DNA from: Trichobilharzia regenti
Lineage: Eukaryota > Platyhelminthes > Trematoda > Strigeidida > Schistosomatidae
Direction of reading: 5' to 3'
DNA length: 64,000 nucleotides
Assembly (NCBI GenBank): GCA_944472135.2
Contig: OX235270.1
Span: 147,451,632 to 147,515,631, forward strand
A program made the position numbers and the translations under genes. Position 1 is the stretch's first letter, and every line of letters begins with the position of its first letter. The notes under the pieces were generated by a model that was not told the origin of the DNA, did no database searches, and saw nothing but the letters and a program-made list of their open reading frames with translations. Shown piece after piece: positions 33,601 through 43,870 of this stretch.

Positions 33601-34334
33601 ATACTTACTGTGCATACTAAAGAACAAACGAAAATAGCCTGTTTGAAGAGCAAAACTGTTTCCAGTAAAAGGGTTATTACTTTAAGTAAACTAAAACAAA
33701 TGTGATGTAAATTTTTTGTATTTCTAAAGTTTAGAGTTTAAAGATCAGCGTTCAGATGAATATACACAGATGACATCGTTGCTACGCTAAATGCATAGCT
33801 GACAATTTTTGTACACAGGATTCCCTTTAATCGGTTATTAAGAAGACAATTGCAGAGAAGAAAATTTTCTTTTAGACAAAGTCATCATCTAGCCTGTACA
33901 TTCGTGTATTTGATATCAAATGGATGGGAAAGTTCCAGAATTTTGGAACTTCGTCGAAAAGAAACTTTTCTTCGCTGCAATTGTCTTCTTAATAACTCCT
34001 ATGATCCAATGTGTATATTCCGTGATTTAATCGGTTATATTGTGTAACCGTAGACTGTGAAGTTTTTACTACAATGCCTAAGTAGTCGAAACTCAAAACA
34101 CCTCACATACTTTAAACAAAACTATGGAAACATAATGCATAATTTTACAAGTTCCCTGATATGGGAGACATTAGTTACACTTTATTTGTTCACGTAAAGG
34201 ATAACAAAGAATAATTTATTCACTTTATCATAGGATTTTTAAAATGAAGTGCTTCAGAAATTCCCCAGCTCAAATACAAAGGTCCACTAAGGAACCGTTT
34301 CATTTCGAAACTATCTGAACTATAGAGCACACCG
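33601..34334. other. No clear gene
   Basis: A 65-codon plus frame (33850-34047) has no recognised motif. AT-rich. Confidence 0.35.
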
Positions 34335-34640
34335 CTGCCTACCTACCTGCCCAATTCAGGTAGGTATTTGTAGTGGGAAGTCGTGACCAGTAGGGTAAAG
34401 CAGGTTCAGCGTGAGAACTAATACTCGCCAACGGTGATATTGGCTAGTGGTCGCCCTACGACATGAAGTTGCAGAACTTGTAATTCATGGACCGGACACT
34501 AGGTCGGGTTTCAGTGACTTAATGGTCTACGAACTAGCTCGCCTTGTAACCAGAAGGTCCTGGAGTTCAAGCCCCTGTGTTGGGTGTGTACTGCTGAAGT
34601 GCTTACAAACATTTCTCTGCCAGAAAAATAACAGCTTTAT
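34335..34640 (+). mobile_element. SINE-A, diverged copy
   Basis: Covers the end of one monomer (GGGAAGTCGTGACCAGTAGG, AATACTCGCCAACGG) and the start of the next (GGTTTCAGTGACTTAATGG, GTAACCAGAAGGTCCTGG). It spans a head-to-tail monomer junction like the one at 18590. The ribozyme core is degraded near 34595. Confidence 0.65.
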
Positions 34641-35004
34641 TTTATATCGTTAGTTAAAAGCGTACCGGCTTAAGTAGGATAGTACGTAACTTTCCGCAAC
34701 TTGCCTTCAGCAAGAGGGTTATATCTCGAACCTCACCTAGATTGCAGTTGCACATCACCTCCCCGAAAACCCTGGTAGTATAAAATAACCGAAGTCTACT
34801 TAATAGGCTACAGTATATAAATAACATAGAACTAGAAACCAGTGATCATACTTTGTATTTATTTAATACTGTCAGCTTAGCTGCATATTAAGTGCTACTG
34901 GGGAAGTGAGTCGAATATTGCTTAGAAACAGTGATACAAAACAGAACTGAAGATACTATTCACATTGCAGAAAATTAAAGTTAAATCAACACTCTCATCT
35001 TGTT
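34641..35004. other. No recognised feature
   Basis: AT-rich; nothing supported. Confidence 0.4.
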
Positions 35005-35222
35005 CTGATTTCTGGTAACTAGTTTGATGTCACTAGTCCTTTCTTCGCTGCAGGCTGAATTCTATTAGTCAGGTTGTAATGTGGCCACCATTGTAAGTAG
35101 CTCGCCATCACGGCGCACATTGATTTGATGATATTGGATGGTTGAAGGTAATCTGCAGGAAACCTTGGACCTAGGTTTCGTGCTAGTTGGTACTCCTCAG
35201 CAAAACGTTTCTGCAACCTAGA
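35005..35222 (-). mobile_element. SINE-D, hammerhead-bearing part
   Basis: Minus-strand copy of a family also present at 46450-46720. Own orientation: hammerhead (see 35155-35210), then TTTCCTGCAGATTACC and CTTCAACCATCC, then GTGGCCACATTACAACC and GAAGAAAGGACTAGTGACAT. It meets a plus copy at 35222/35223 head to head. Confidence 0.75.
35155..35210 (-). ncRNA. Hammerhead ribozyme with intact core (SINE-D)
   Basis: On the minus strand: CTGAGGA (35194-35200), helix II GTAC/GCAC with one A-C mismatch and loop CAACTA, CGAAAC (35175-35180), and an 8-bp palindromic helix III ACCTAGGT (35169-35176) followed by the cleavage triplet GTC (35168-35170 complement). Helix I can form from GAAACGTTTTG upstream and CAAGGTTTC downstream, with a bulge. 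All invariant core positions (CUGANGA, GAA, NUH) are present. This is the type I arrangement with a short helix III, as in schistosome and retrozyme-type ribozymes. Activity is inferred, not shown. Confidence 0.7.
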
Positions 35223-35425
35223 ATGGTGGCCAGATTACAAAGCTGACTATGATAGAATTCAATTTACAGAGAAGAAAGGACTAGACACATCACACTAGTT
35301 ACTAGAGTTCAGTCAAAATATCCGCTACATTCCTACAGTAGGTCAGTCTTGAGCCCGAATAGCTGAGTGGTAACGTCTCTGATTGCTGGTAGCAATAGTT
35401 GACTCGGGTTCGAATCTCATTTGAA
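35223..35425 (+). mobile_element. SINE-D, tRNA-like part
   Basis: Continues in plus orientation with GGTGGCCAGATTACAAAGC and GAAGAAAGGACTAGACACA, then a tRNA-like segment at about 35352-35420: GAATAGCTGAGTGGTAACG (A box) and CGGGTTCGAATCTCA (B box). Confidence 0.7.
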
Positions 35426-35999
35426 AAACATAATGAGTAAATGTGAATCAATTACAAATTTTTCTCAATTGTTTCTGACTGATGTATAATGATGGCGATG
35501 TCATCTAAAGTAATAAAGTGTAAAGAGCCATGCAAAAACCACCTGCACTAACATGTGTATTTGACAACTGACCGTATCTGTTGTGTACAAGCTAATTAAG
35601 CTACATGTGTGCATTTAAACTCTAGTAGGCCAATAAGTGTTCTAAACTGTTACACAGTGATTGAAACACCAGAGCTTATACGAATTAACTACACATCTTC
35701 AGTTCATCTTAAGTGAAAACTTCAGATTTACTCAAATTTAAAGCTTTCTTTACACTCAGATTATTTTTTAAAAACTATAATCAGTTATATAAGAATAGAT
35801 TAAAATGAGTCTGACTTTCATGTAGTAATGTCTGTTATAGGGCTCGATCATGATGCCAGTGTAAGGAAATACTGATTCACTGAGTGTGTTTTTGTTTCTT
35901 TATTCACTGGAGATGTCATTTAATTCCACTCATCGAAAGAAGTAAAGGTCAGTGTTACGCAGTCGTACTGTTTGTAATTATTAAATAATTGTAATAGCT
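35426..35999. other. No recognised feature
   Basis: AT-rich spacer. Confidence 0.4.
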
Positions 36000-36060
36000 T
36001 TATTCCAAACAGTACCTTTTGTACAAATATGGAATTTTCAGCATGTAATACAATAATATT
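36000..36060 (-). mobile_element. SINE-B fragment
   Basis: Reverse complement of the SINE-B block CATGCTGAAAATTCCATACT and the following TGTACCAAAAATACAGTGTG, with changes. Confidence 0.5.
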
Positions 36061-36353
36061 GCATCTATTTTTCTCATTGAAGAGGCATTGTCATTCATAA
36101 TATCATTCAATAAGAAGTGAATATGAAATGCAATCATATGAAAAGACTAGCGACAATGTTGTAATATTGAGAACAAAAAAGCAATGCCATTTACTTAGAG
36201 TAAATTTCTCAATAAGTTGGTAATTTCCTTACATCTTATACACTTTTTTCACCACATGAAATGAATGCCTGCAAATAAGGTAGTTAAGAGTTTTTGTACT
36301 TAGTTCTCCGAGTATACAGTCTCCTAAAGTTGCTTCAATTTCTACTCAATGAA

Positions 36354-36810
36354 TTAGGGGCAAAGACAGGAGGAGAGGAGAGGATGTTCAGAATCTGACA
36401 GGATAACATTTACTAAACTCTTGCAGAAATCCAGGTGTTTATCTACCATAGCATTAAAGAGTTGGTTTAGTAACACCCCACTCATCCCACTGATGGCTTT
36501 TAGTGTCCCACACAGTATAACAAAGTTTTTCTTAGGTATTCCAGAAAAGATTAAGAGGTGGGAAGCAGTAAAGAAGTATAGGTAGAATTCAATGGCAAGA
36601 GTACAGACAAAATGATATACCAGATCGTTCTTTACATAGAACGTAAAACAGAATATCTTTCTGGAAGCCAACATGATTTGGGTTGACCAGCGAAGATCAT
36701 AGGAAATACACAGTTCAAGGTATTTAACATCCGATTTGGTCTCAATCTCAATGCCATCTGTGATGGCGGATTGAATGTTGGACAGTTCTATCAATACATC
36801 TGTTCGACAC
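36354..36810 (-). pseudogene. CR1-like non-LTR retrotransposon, end of RT
   Basis: A 146-codon minus frame matches the last part of CR1/SR1-type proteins: DVKYLELCISYDLRWSTQI corresponds to the family's KYLGxxISxxLxW, the segment KNFVILCGTLKAISGMSGV to the conserved TISxxSGV region, and NVILSDSEHPLLSS to the terminal IISDxxHPL motif. The frame is open across the region but the rest of the element is missing 5' of about 36810. The 3' end cannot be fixed. It is the only CR1-type piece I recognise with confidence. Confidence 0.75.
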
Positions 36811-37084
36811 TGATGACAACTGTACAGATTTTCATACAGGAATTTACCAGTGATAACTTCAAGGAATTAATGAGTGTGTAAAAATGTATTAATGTGTATG
36901 ATTACTTTCTGTAGTCCCTTTATCGTTCAACCCTTTTTTGTAAAAATGTCAAAACAAATAAATTCAGTGTCATAATATCTCATGACACTAATTTCTCTGC
37001 TACACCGCAGCTAAGGGAAAATGTATCGATTAAAACTTATGAAAACAGGTTTACTTCATCTCAGTGATTATCTTCCTCCCTTCT
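36811..37084. other. No recognised feature
   Basis: AT-rich; an AAATAAATTCAG stretch near 36955 may be chance. Confidence 0.35.
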
Positions 37085-37325
37085 TTCCACTCTGTCCTTC
37101 TCTTTCTCCATATATAGGAACATAGGGCTTCGAGCTTACGCTACAAAGGTTTTAGTGGCGATGGGCTTTTTGAAGCGTGGAGCTACTGCTAGTTTCACGC
37201 CCATTCTTCTCTCTCTCTTTACTAAACAAACTGAAGCTAAACAAGCTTTAAGAGTGTGTTGGCCAGGAGTGGAACTTACACCATGTCTATGGCTGGCAAA
37301 CATTCCACCACCACTAAACCAGCCA
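37085..37325 (-). mobile_element. SINE-C, diverged copy
   Basis: GGAACATAGGGCTTCGAGCT (RTE-like 3' end, reversed), then a T-rich middle, then the degraded tRNA-like head (GGCTGGCAAACATTCCACCA). The 62-codon plus frame here is not a gene. Confidence 0.6.
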
Positions 37326-37934
37326 TGGAAAATTCGACTCTAGTCATATACTTAACTCTAAGCATTGTTTTTTATAGGCATATTAGTCGCGTGTATGCTT
37401 TCAAGTATGATATATACTAACTAAATAGCTTTAAAATACTGGAATAACCTCATATCCACTGAAGTTATTGATTTCTTCATCTTTATTAGCTTAACAAGCG
37501 GTAATTATGTGTTAAAACATTTTCTCAGAAGTATTCACACATAGATGAATATCATTAGAGTACAAAACATTGATTATTAAAAAAGAAAGTGAGGAAGCTA
37601 ACGTAAATCATTTATTAAATGCAAATTATACAGCTCTCACGCTTTAATGAGTGACTTCAATTTTCTTGAGTAGAAGGACGAAAAGGTAGTTAACTTCCTT
37701 CCTATGTTGTTGTTGTTGTTTTTGCTGTTATAATTCGACGTGGAATAAATGGACATCTTTGAAACACAGCTACGCCTTGACCAATAGCAACAAGAATGCA
37801 GTGTTTCAAGTAAAATAAATTCATTCTTGAATAGTTGTGTGAATGTAGTTCAGAAATTTACAAACAAATTAGCATCAAACTGAAGTTGTGTAACAAAATA
37901 GTCTTATTCAATGCTACACTGTTAAAAGTGTTAT
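37326..37934. other. No recognised feature
   Basis: AT-rich with a short GTT repeat near 37705-37725. Confidence 0.4.
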
Positions 37935-38520
37935 CGGATAAAATCGGAAAAGCAAGACAGGCTTTCATTACTCTTAAGTCTGTGTGGAGGTCAACAGCAA
38001 TCAGCATCAAAAATAAGATCCGGATTTTCAACTCCAATGTGAAGTCAGTGCTACTATACGGATCAGAGACTTGGCGAGTCATAAAGAGCATCTCAAACAA
38101 ACTTCAGACCTTCATTAACAGCTGTCTTTGCTCAATACTCAAGATGAGATGGCCAGCCAGAACAGATCACCAACAGGGAGGGATCTCTGGCAATCAGCGA
38201 ACCAACCAACACAGCAGGAACCGATTTCGAAACAAATAGGCAGGAAGAAATCGAGATGGATTGGCCATACTCTGAGGAAACCATCAAGTGACATCACTAG
38301 ACAAGCTATTGCTTGAGTGGAACCAGGCCGAAAGGGAAGCGGCGAGTTGGTCGTCAGTGCAAGGGTGACTTGGAGGAGGTCATGCGAGGAGGAAATGAAA
38401 GCATGTGGACATACCTGGAGCAGGGTGAAAAAGTTGTCAGAAAACCGAAGTCAATGGAGGTGCGCAGCTGAAGCCCTATGTTCCTCTAGGAACTAAAGGA
38501 TACAATAATAATAATAATAA
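37935..38520 (+). mobile_element. RTE-1, 5'-truncated 3' end
   Basis: Begins at the thumb (DKIGKARQAFITLKSVW) and runs to the AATAATAATAAA tail. It keeps NVKSVLLYGSETWRVIKSI, the motif that is interrupted by TGA in the long copy at 1129. A frame change follows at RTDHQQGG. Close to the 1129 copy by eye, without the RTE-1b insertions. Confidence 0.85.
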
Positions 38521-38549
38521 ATATTGACTCACTTTCCGGTTCTATATAT

Positions 38550-38747
38550 ATGTATCCTGGTCTAGTGTCACAGAATTACATCCCACCCTCCTACACTACT
38601 CTAGCGGCTTGCAAAGCATCATCTTTTCTCTCTCTGATTCTGATTGTCCTAACCATTCACCTAGGTGTGTACTTGAGTCACAAAATGTACTCAGACGCTG
38701 GTGAACACTTCGTGGAGATAAACGGAAAATATCTTAAGGGATATTAG
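38550..38747 (+). CDS. Candidate small membrane protein or last exon
   Basis: Sixty-five codons from ATG 38550 to TAG 38747. I do not recognise the family. The sequence has a polar N-terminus (SQNYIPPSYTT), one hydrophobic segment (ASSFLSLILIVLTIHLGVYL, residues about 25-44), then a polar tail ending NGKYLKGY. Codon use looks coding and not simple. An AATAAA lies about 120 bp after the stop (38866-38871), as expected for a 3' UTR. The upstream frame stays open into the RTE tail, and CTGGTCTAG or TGTCACAG upstream could be splice acceptors, so it may be a terminal exon instead of a complete gene. It is not part of any repeat I see. A chance ORF is still possible. Confidence 0.4.
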   Translation: MYPGLVSQNYIPPSYTTLAACKASSFLSLILIVLTIHLGVYLSHKMYSDAGEHFVEINGKYLKGY

Positions 38748-39104
38748 TCTGTGCTTCAGATGTATTATCGACTGATACTTTACCTAAAGATTCTGGGTGA
38801 GGAGAAGATACTGTGTAACAAATCATGCTGGGATTTCTGTACTCTGTGTAAAACTTTTCTTCAGAATAAAACTATTTTTTAATTTCAATAAGAAGACAGA
38901 AGAAGAATCAGGAACGTGGTGATTCAGAATAATGTTTTAAGGGCATAGATTTCACCAGAATAAATATATGACCTCTAAACATTTTTATATTTTTTTAAAA
39001 TTCTCGAATATACAGTTCACTTTTCTGTGAAGTTAAACGGAATAAAAGCAAACATTAAAGAGTATGTAATCGATCAGTGTTTTAAACTATCGTGTATTCA
39101 CTTT
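38748..39104. other. Possible 3' UTR, otherwise nothing recognised
   Basis: Follows the candidate ORF and includes AATAAA at 38866-38871; the rest is AT-rich. Confidence 0.35.
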
Positions 39105-39290
39105 GAATGAAGATTCAGTGACGACAGGACTTCAAGTGAAAATAGAGGAAAAGGCAATGAAGATCACCAACCGATAAAAAAAAACACCAGTTATCACCAG
39201 TGGGAGTAATCCAGAGGAAATCACCTATTTCACTGAACTAGACAGCATCATTTCAGCTATATGCCATACCAATGAGGATGAGAAAAGCAC
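39105..39290 (+). mobile_element. RTE relic (thumb region)
   Basis: Weak match: GLQVKIEEKAMKIT, then TYFTELDSIISA, then TNEDEKS, in the order of RTE LxVNxxKTE and FTYLGSI motifs. Immediately followed by an opposite-strand RTE. Confidence 0.5.
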
Positions 39291-39810
39291 TATTATTATT
39301 ATCTCCCTTTGTTCCCAGAGAAAAATAGGGATTTAGCAGCACCTCTCTATTGAGTTTGGTTCCCTGCCAACGTTTTCATCTAGCTACACTTCTGCAAACA
39401 CATGCTTTCATCTCCTCTTCACATCACCTCCTCCTCCTCCTACATGTCTCCCTCGAACTGACGACCAACTCGATACTTCCCACTCAGGTTCCACCCAAAC
39501 GATGGCCTGGCGGGTAATGTCATTCACTTGATGACTTGTTTTCTCAGAGTATGGTCACAATCCAATCCACCTTCATTTCTTCCTGCATATTTGTTGCACA
39601 ATTGGTTCCTGTTGGGTTGGGTTGGTTAGTTCGTTGATTGCCAGAGATCTCACGCTGACCGACCATCTGATCATGAGCGAAGTATTGAGTGAAGACAGCT
39701 GTTGAAGAAAGTGTGTAGTTTGTTCGAAATGGTCTTCGTGAGGCGGCATGGCGCCAAGTCTTTGATCCGTATAGTAGCAAACAGATCTTCATTACTGTGA
39801 AATCCGTGTG
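39291..39810 (-). mobile_element. RTE-1-like fragment
   Basis: Minus strand. ATT-rich tail at 39291, then a CCC-TTTG-TTCCCAGAG end, then the C-terminal region. Diverged, like the copy at 22046. Confidence 0.65.
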
Positions 39811-39904
39811 AAAATCTACTGTACTCAACAAAATGAACGATATTCAGATATTTCACTCTAAAATGCCGACTCGAAGATTCTTTACAGTTCAAATACCTTC
39901 AGAC

Positions 39905-40070
39905 GCATATACCTCAGGCTTGCAAGTTATTATCAACATCTGCCTGATGATTGCATGGTCCGAAAAGATTACCGACGTGAAGCTGCCTAAACAAACTAAC
40001 TATGAACCTGTCGTCCTACAAATATGCCAGAAGCAATGGAGATAGATACGACTAGATTTTAGAATGTCTC
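39905..40070 (+). mobile_element. Possible RTE relic
   Basis: LQVIINICLMIAW and then QICQKQWR resemble the QTFINxCL and QIxRKxWR spacing of RTE proteins. Weak. Confidence 0.35.
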
Positions 40071-40156
40071 ATGCATACTACACTCTGTAGAGTGGTACAC
40101 AAATAGGAGACAATGAAGGCTACTTGCTCCGTTAAAATGTAAGATGAAACCACGGA

Positions 40157-41115
40157 ACTGGACTGGACTGGACTGGACAACATCGACTTGCTCCTAGGTT
40201 AGAGATAGTCAGGAGTAAAGTGGTTGGTAGAGTGTATTGAACACTTCAGTTATTTTAAGAGTTTTGTCAGCCGACCCCAACACCTTCATCACCGACGAAA
40301 TGTCACCACGTATACATATGGCTCGCTTTGCACATGCCAATTTACGTCAGCTCTGCCTTAGTAGACGTGGTTTCCGGCTGTCATCATTTCGCTTTGTCCT
40401 CCTTCACGACTGTGAAACACAGATATTGGAAGTTTGAGACATGAAATTTCCAGCTAGCTATCTGGGATCATAGGTGTCTGCGTTCTATCGCCTGTGTTGT
40501 TGGCTGGTATAATTATGGATAGCAAGATTGAGATTGAGCGCCGAATGCTAGTCAAGGAGAGGAAATGAATCGATGAGGTTGTGAAGTTACATCGATTGAG
40601 ATGGTAAGGAGATGTGTTACACATGCATGTGCAGCTGTCCAACACCTTCTTCGACTATGGTCAGTGTTAGGTGACATACAATGAATCAGCTTGGAAAAGA
40701 GTTAGCTGATGGTGGTCAAACAAAATATGGCGTCATCAGTCAATGAAATCCACAATGGTTTGTTTAAGCCGTCCGGCCAGACATGTAGGGAGGTGTAGAC
40801 TTCTTTTAGTGTTGGGGTTCTCAAGATGGTAAAAACCAGTGGGTTGACACAAATGCTGATTTAGCTCAAAGTGACCGTTCTCGGTGATGGCTAGCGCAGA
40901 TGCATCCACTCCCGGTGTGACTCACACTATCCAACAAAGCTATGTTGTTCTTCCATATTACTATTCGTTGGCCTTATATCTTTGTTTACTGTGTTTGTTT
41001 AGCGTTTCGGTTTACTTCCTTCTCTTGATTTGTGTGCTACACGTGGAGGGATTGTGGCAAGTGGAACTGGTGCACATCTGTAAGCAAAGAATTTTACGTT
41101 GAAACCAGTCAGTCA
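40157..41115 (+). mobile_element. RTE-B copy 2, near-identical to 28727-29725
   Basis: Same start at TGGAC repeats (about 40157-40177), same stops, same 3' end (GAAACCAGTCAGTCAG). It lacks about 24 bp present at 28955-28980 (TCGACAAAAAGCCGCGTGAA region). The two copies agree over nearly their whole length by eye. Confidence 0.8.
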
Positions 41116-41589
41116 GAATTAACTGTGTTACTGTTATAAGTTTATGTTTACTGAAAGTGAGGTGTGTATGTGTGTGTGTCGCCAAATCGAGCTGCGCTCA
41201 GTGGTAAACATTTGATCAGGTGTATTCAGTAGTTTACAAGTATTCCGAAATCCTCACCGTTGATATCATTCCTATAACGAGGAATCCGCCTGATTTCATG
41301 CTTATCATTTCAGCTTCCTGATATTTATTCATTAGTGAAATTAGGGAGTAAAGAACAATTTTGAAGACAAAACATAAAGTATGTCCTTGGAGGATAAAAA
41401 TTTTAATAAATTTTATTACTAGAATAAGCTGTTTCTATACTATAACGTTTTCTAAAAATGATAGCAGACGCATTTGCGTTAATTCACAGTGGTTATTTCA
41501 GGAAACATATGTCAATTACACAAAAGAAAAATACCGAATTCTGATAGGGGAATATTATTATCTCGGTAACATTCGGTGCTCTAGAAAGG
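41116..41589. other. No clear gene
   Basis: AT-rich; a plus frame at 41361-41624 runs into the repeat below and shows no motif. Confidence 0.35.
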
Positions 41590-42025
41590 TAGGCTTGTGT
41601 TATGCACTGCTGCTGAGTGGTTAATAGTCCTGACGCGGAAAGAGCGAAGTCAGAAGACCACCAGGTTTACGATGATACGTGTATTTTCCAGACAAGGAAA
41701 TTAAATGTCACACAAGTGTGTGAGTGGAAGGGTACTTAGCTTACGAACGAAACGTGGGAACAAGAAGAATGAACAAGTGTCTAATACAAAAAAATATATA
41801 TATGGAAATGGCTAATACACATGAACCAATAAATAGCCAGTTTTAACATGATTGGTTGTAATGTCATGTGATAACAAGATCATACATTGTTTATTTAGTT
41901 AGTGGACAGACAAAAGCATATTGCCAGCTTTAATGAAATATCGATCCATTTACACGTAGCAAAACATAACAGACTGTCAAAAACAATACACACATCATGT
42001 GGATACATATCAGCTTGATAGAAAG
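41590..42025 (+). repeat. Unknown dispersed repeat, copy 1
   Basis: Shares long stretches with 45191-45965: TTATGCACTGCT, AGGTTTACGATGATACGTGT, GTCACACAAGTGTGTGAGTG, CATGATTGGTTGTAATGTCA and CACATCATGTGGATACATAT. No coding potential or known family recognised. It could be a non-autonomous DNA transposon or an LTR fragment. Confidence 0.75.
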
Positions 42026-42409
42026 CTTTGAATATGAAGTCATACAGCAGAAACCGATCAATGGCAGCCACGCTGAAATACCTAACCGCAGACTGACTTT
42101 TAGCTACTTAACAGACTTAAGAAGTAATAAAAATTCACAAACATGACTAAAATTCATAGATTGCTGAGTTTCATTTACACGTCTGATTTTTCTCTTTAGT
42201 ATAGCTCAAGGTCTCCTAAAACATTAGTCATCCTGTCAAGCTTTCCTACATATGTACATTTTATAGTAGCTTTAGTTAGTCCATTATGCATACAGGAACT
42301 TGTTGGAATAAATCCTAGAACGAAAGAGATCAGTTGATTTGTTTGATTATAACCTGTAACTCTAATTGACTGTCAGAAGTCATGTAGAATGATAATTTTT
42401 TTTAATAAT
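42026..42409. other. No recognised feature
   Basis: AT-rich spacer. Confidence 0.4.
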
Positions 42410-42640
42410 TTTTCCTTCACGTTCCCAGTGGAACATAGGGCTCCAAGCTAGTGGCTTGAAGTTTCGGTAGCAGTGTTTAATTTTTACAGGATGGGGTTGC
42501 TAGCCAGCCTCATGCCCAACCTTTCCTCTTTACCAGCATTATTTCTGGCTCAGTGAGGTAAAGGAGTGCGCCGGCTGGGGATCGAACCCCGGACCATATG
42601 CATGGTTGGCGAGCGTGCTAACCGCTATACCACCGACGCG
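42410..42640 (-). mobile_element. SINE-C, best copy
   Basis: Minus strand. Own orientation: tRNA-like head CGCGTCGGTGGTATAGCGG with B box GGGGTTCGATCCCC, then TGAGCCAGAAATAATGCTGG, then GGCATGAGGCTGGCTAGCAA followed by CCCCATCCTGTAAA and GAAACTTCAAG, then GGAGCCCTATGTTCCACTGG at the 3' end. The middle matches the RTE-1 5' leader (1079-1125) and the end matches the RTE-2 3' end. This is the clearest evidence that SINE-C is built from a tRNA-like promoter and RTE termini. Confidence 0.85.
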
Positions 42641-43099
42641 ATTATTATTTCACTTTATTGTCAAAGATTCAAATCCAGTCATTCGATAATTCTTCTATTT
42701 CGATAAATTCTGGATGCCTAATTTTACTATGTTGCATACTAATATTCAGTTTAATGCGATCCTCTTCAGATTTTAGTGATATTTTTTATCCATAGCATTG
42801 GGTCCAGTCATCAAATAAGATGTACTCTAGTCCACTATTCTGTTGGTTATAATTATGCTTGACAAGAAACATCATCAAACCTGTAGGAAATACTCAGTCT
42901 GTTTACTCAAATGGATTACTTTCCATTATAACAGAAAATATAATGCATAGAGTAATCACCATAGCTTCAGATATTGCAGTCACATTTGATCGTTATTTAT
43001 GTATCTTCGTTTGTTCTGGCATTGTAGAGTAGAGAACATTAGCTGTTGGTACGTTCAGGGAAAACCGTTTTTGACTAAAACCTTATTAGGAGTACACTG
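42641..43099. other. No recognised feature
   Basis: AT-rich; nothing supported. Confidence 0.4.
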
Positions 43100-43305
43100 A
43101 TACAGAGGTGGCCTAGAGGTTGGGACTCTAGCCAACCATTCACATGGTACAAGGTTCACTCCCCAGCTGACGCACACCCGATATCAATTGATCAGCCTGA
43201 AAAATATGGGCTAACGATATCAGATGCTGAAAATTCTATACTTGTACCAAAAAATACAGTGTGGAATCAAGCTATAATCAAAACTTTAAAAAAAAATTAA
43301 AGACA
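43100..43305 (+). mobile_element. SINE-B copy
   Basis: GATACAGAGGTGGCCTAGAGG (altered head), CAGCTGACGCACACCCGATA and AAAAATACAGTGTGGAATC. Ends in an A-rich tail. Confidence 0.7.
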
Positions 43306-43339
43306 CGTAAATAGTATTAGCACACGTATTCAAGTGTTC

Positions 43340-43568
43340 GTTTGCAGGGATTCGATTGGTTTCAGGATTTCATCATGAGCTGACATCGATTAGAAGAGAA
43401 CCACTAGAACCAACCACTAAAACGTGGGAATTTTCATCATTATGCATCCACCTGCTGAGGTTCGAACCTAGGATCTTCTGGTTACAAGGCGAGCTCGTAG
43501 ACTAATCAGGCCATTGGGAGCCGACCCGGTGGCTGATGAACTCCAACTTCTTCCAATTCATCATTATA
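43340..43568 (-). mobile_element. SINE-A fragment
   Basis: Minus strand, from the 3' body (TTTCATCATGAGCTGACATC) to the tRNA-like part. Ribozyme part badly degraded. Confidence 0.65.
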
Positions 43569-43569
43569 T

Positions 43570-43665
43570 GGCGTAACCAGTGGGGTACAGCAGGCAGAGT
43601 GAAAGGATAAATACTCACCACTGTCATTGCCTATTGCCAGTCAGGCTATATCGTAGTATCTACTG
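43570..43665 (+). mobile_element. SINE-A body fragment
   Basis: CCAGTGGGGTACAGCAGGCA and AATACTCACCACTGTCATTG match the SINE-A body in plus orientation, so the pair is again inverted. Confidence 0.55.
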
Positions 43666-43822
43666 GACGCATAAAAGGTTGATCATATCGTGCAACCCTT
43701 GCTGAATGCTATCGTTTTAGTTCAGAAAAGAAGTATTCATTTTAAATGACTTCACTTTCAAGTTGTATATTAGTATTTATATTACAGAAAAAGGCATTAA
43801 GTGGCACTAGCAGTTGGTTAGT

Positions 43823-43825
<3 letters not shown>

Positions 43826-43867
<42 letters not shown>
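43826..43867. repeat. (AT)n microsatellite
   Basis: About 20 AT units. Confidence 0.95.
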
Positions 43868-43870
<3 letters not shown>

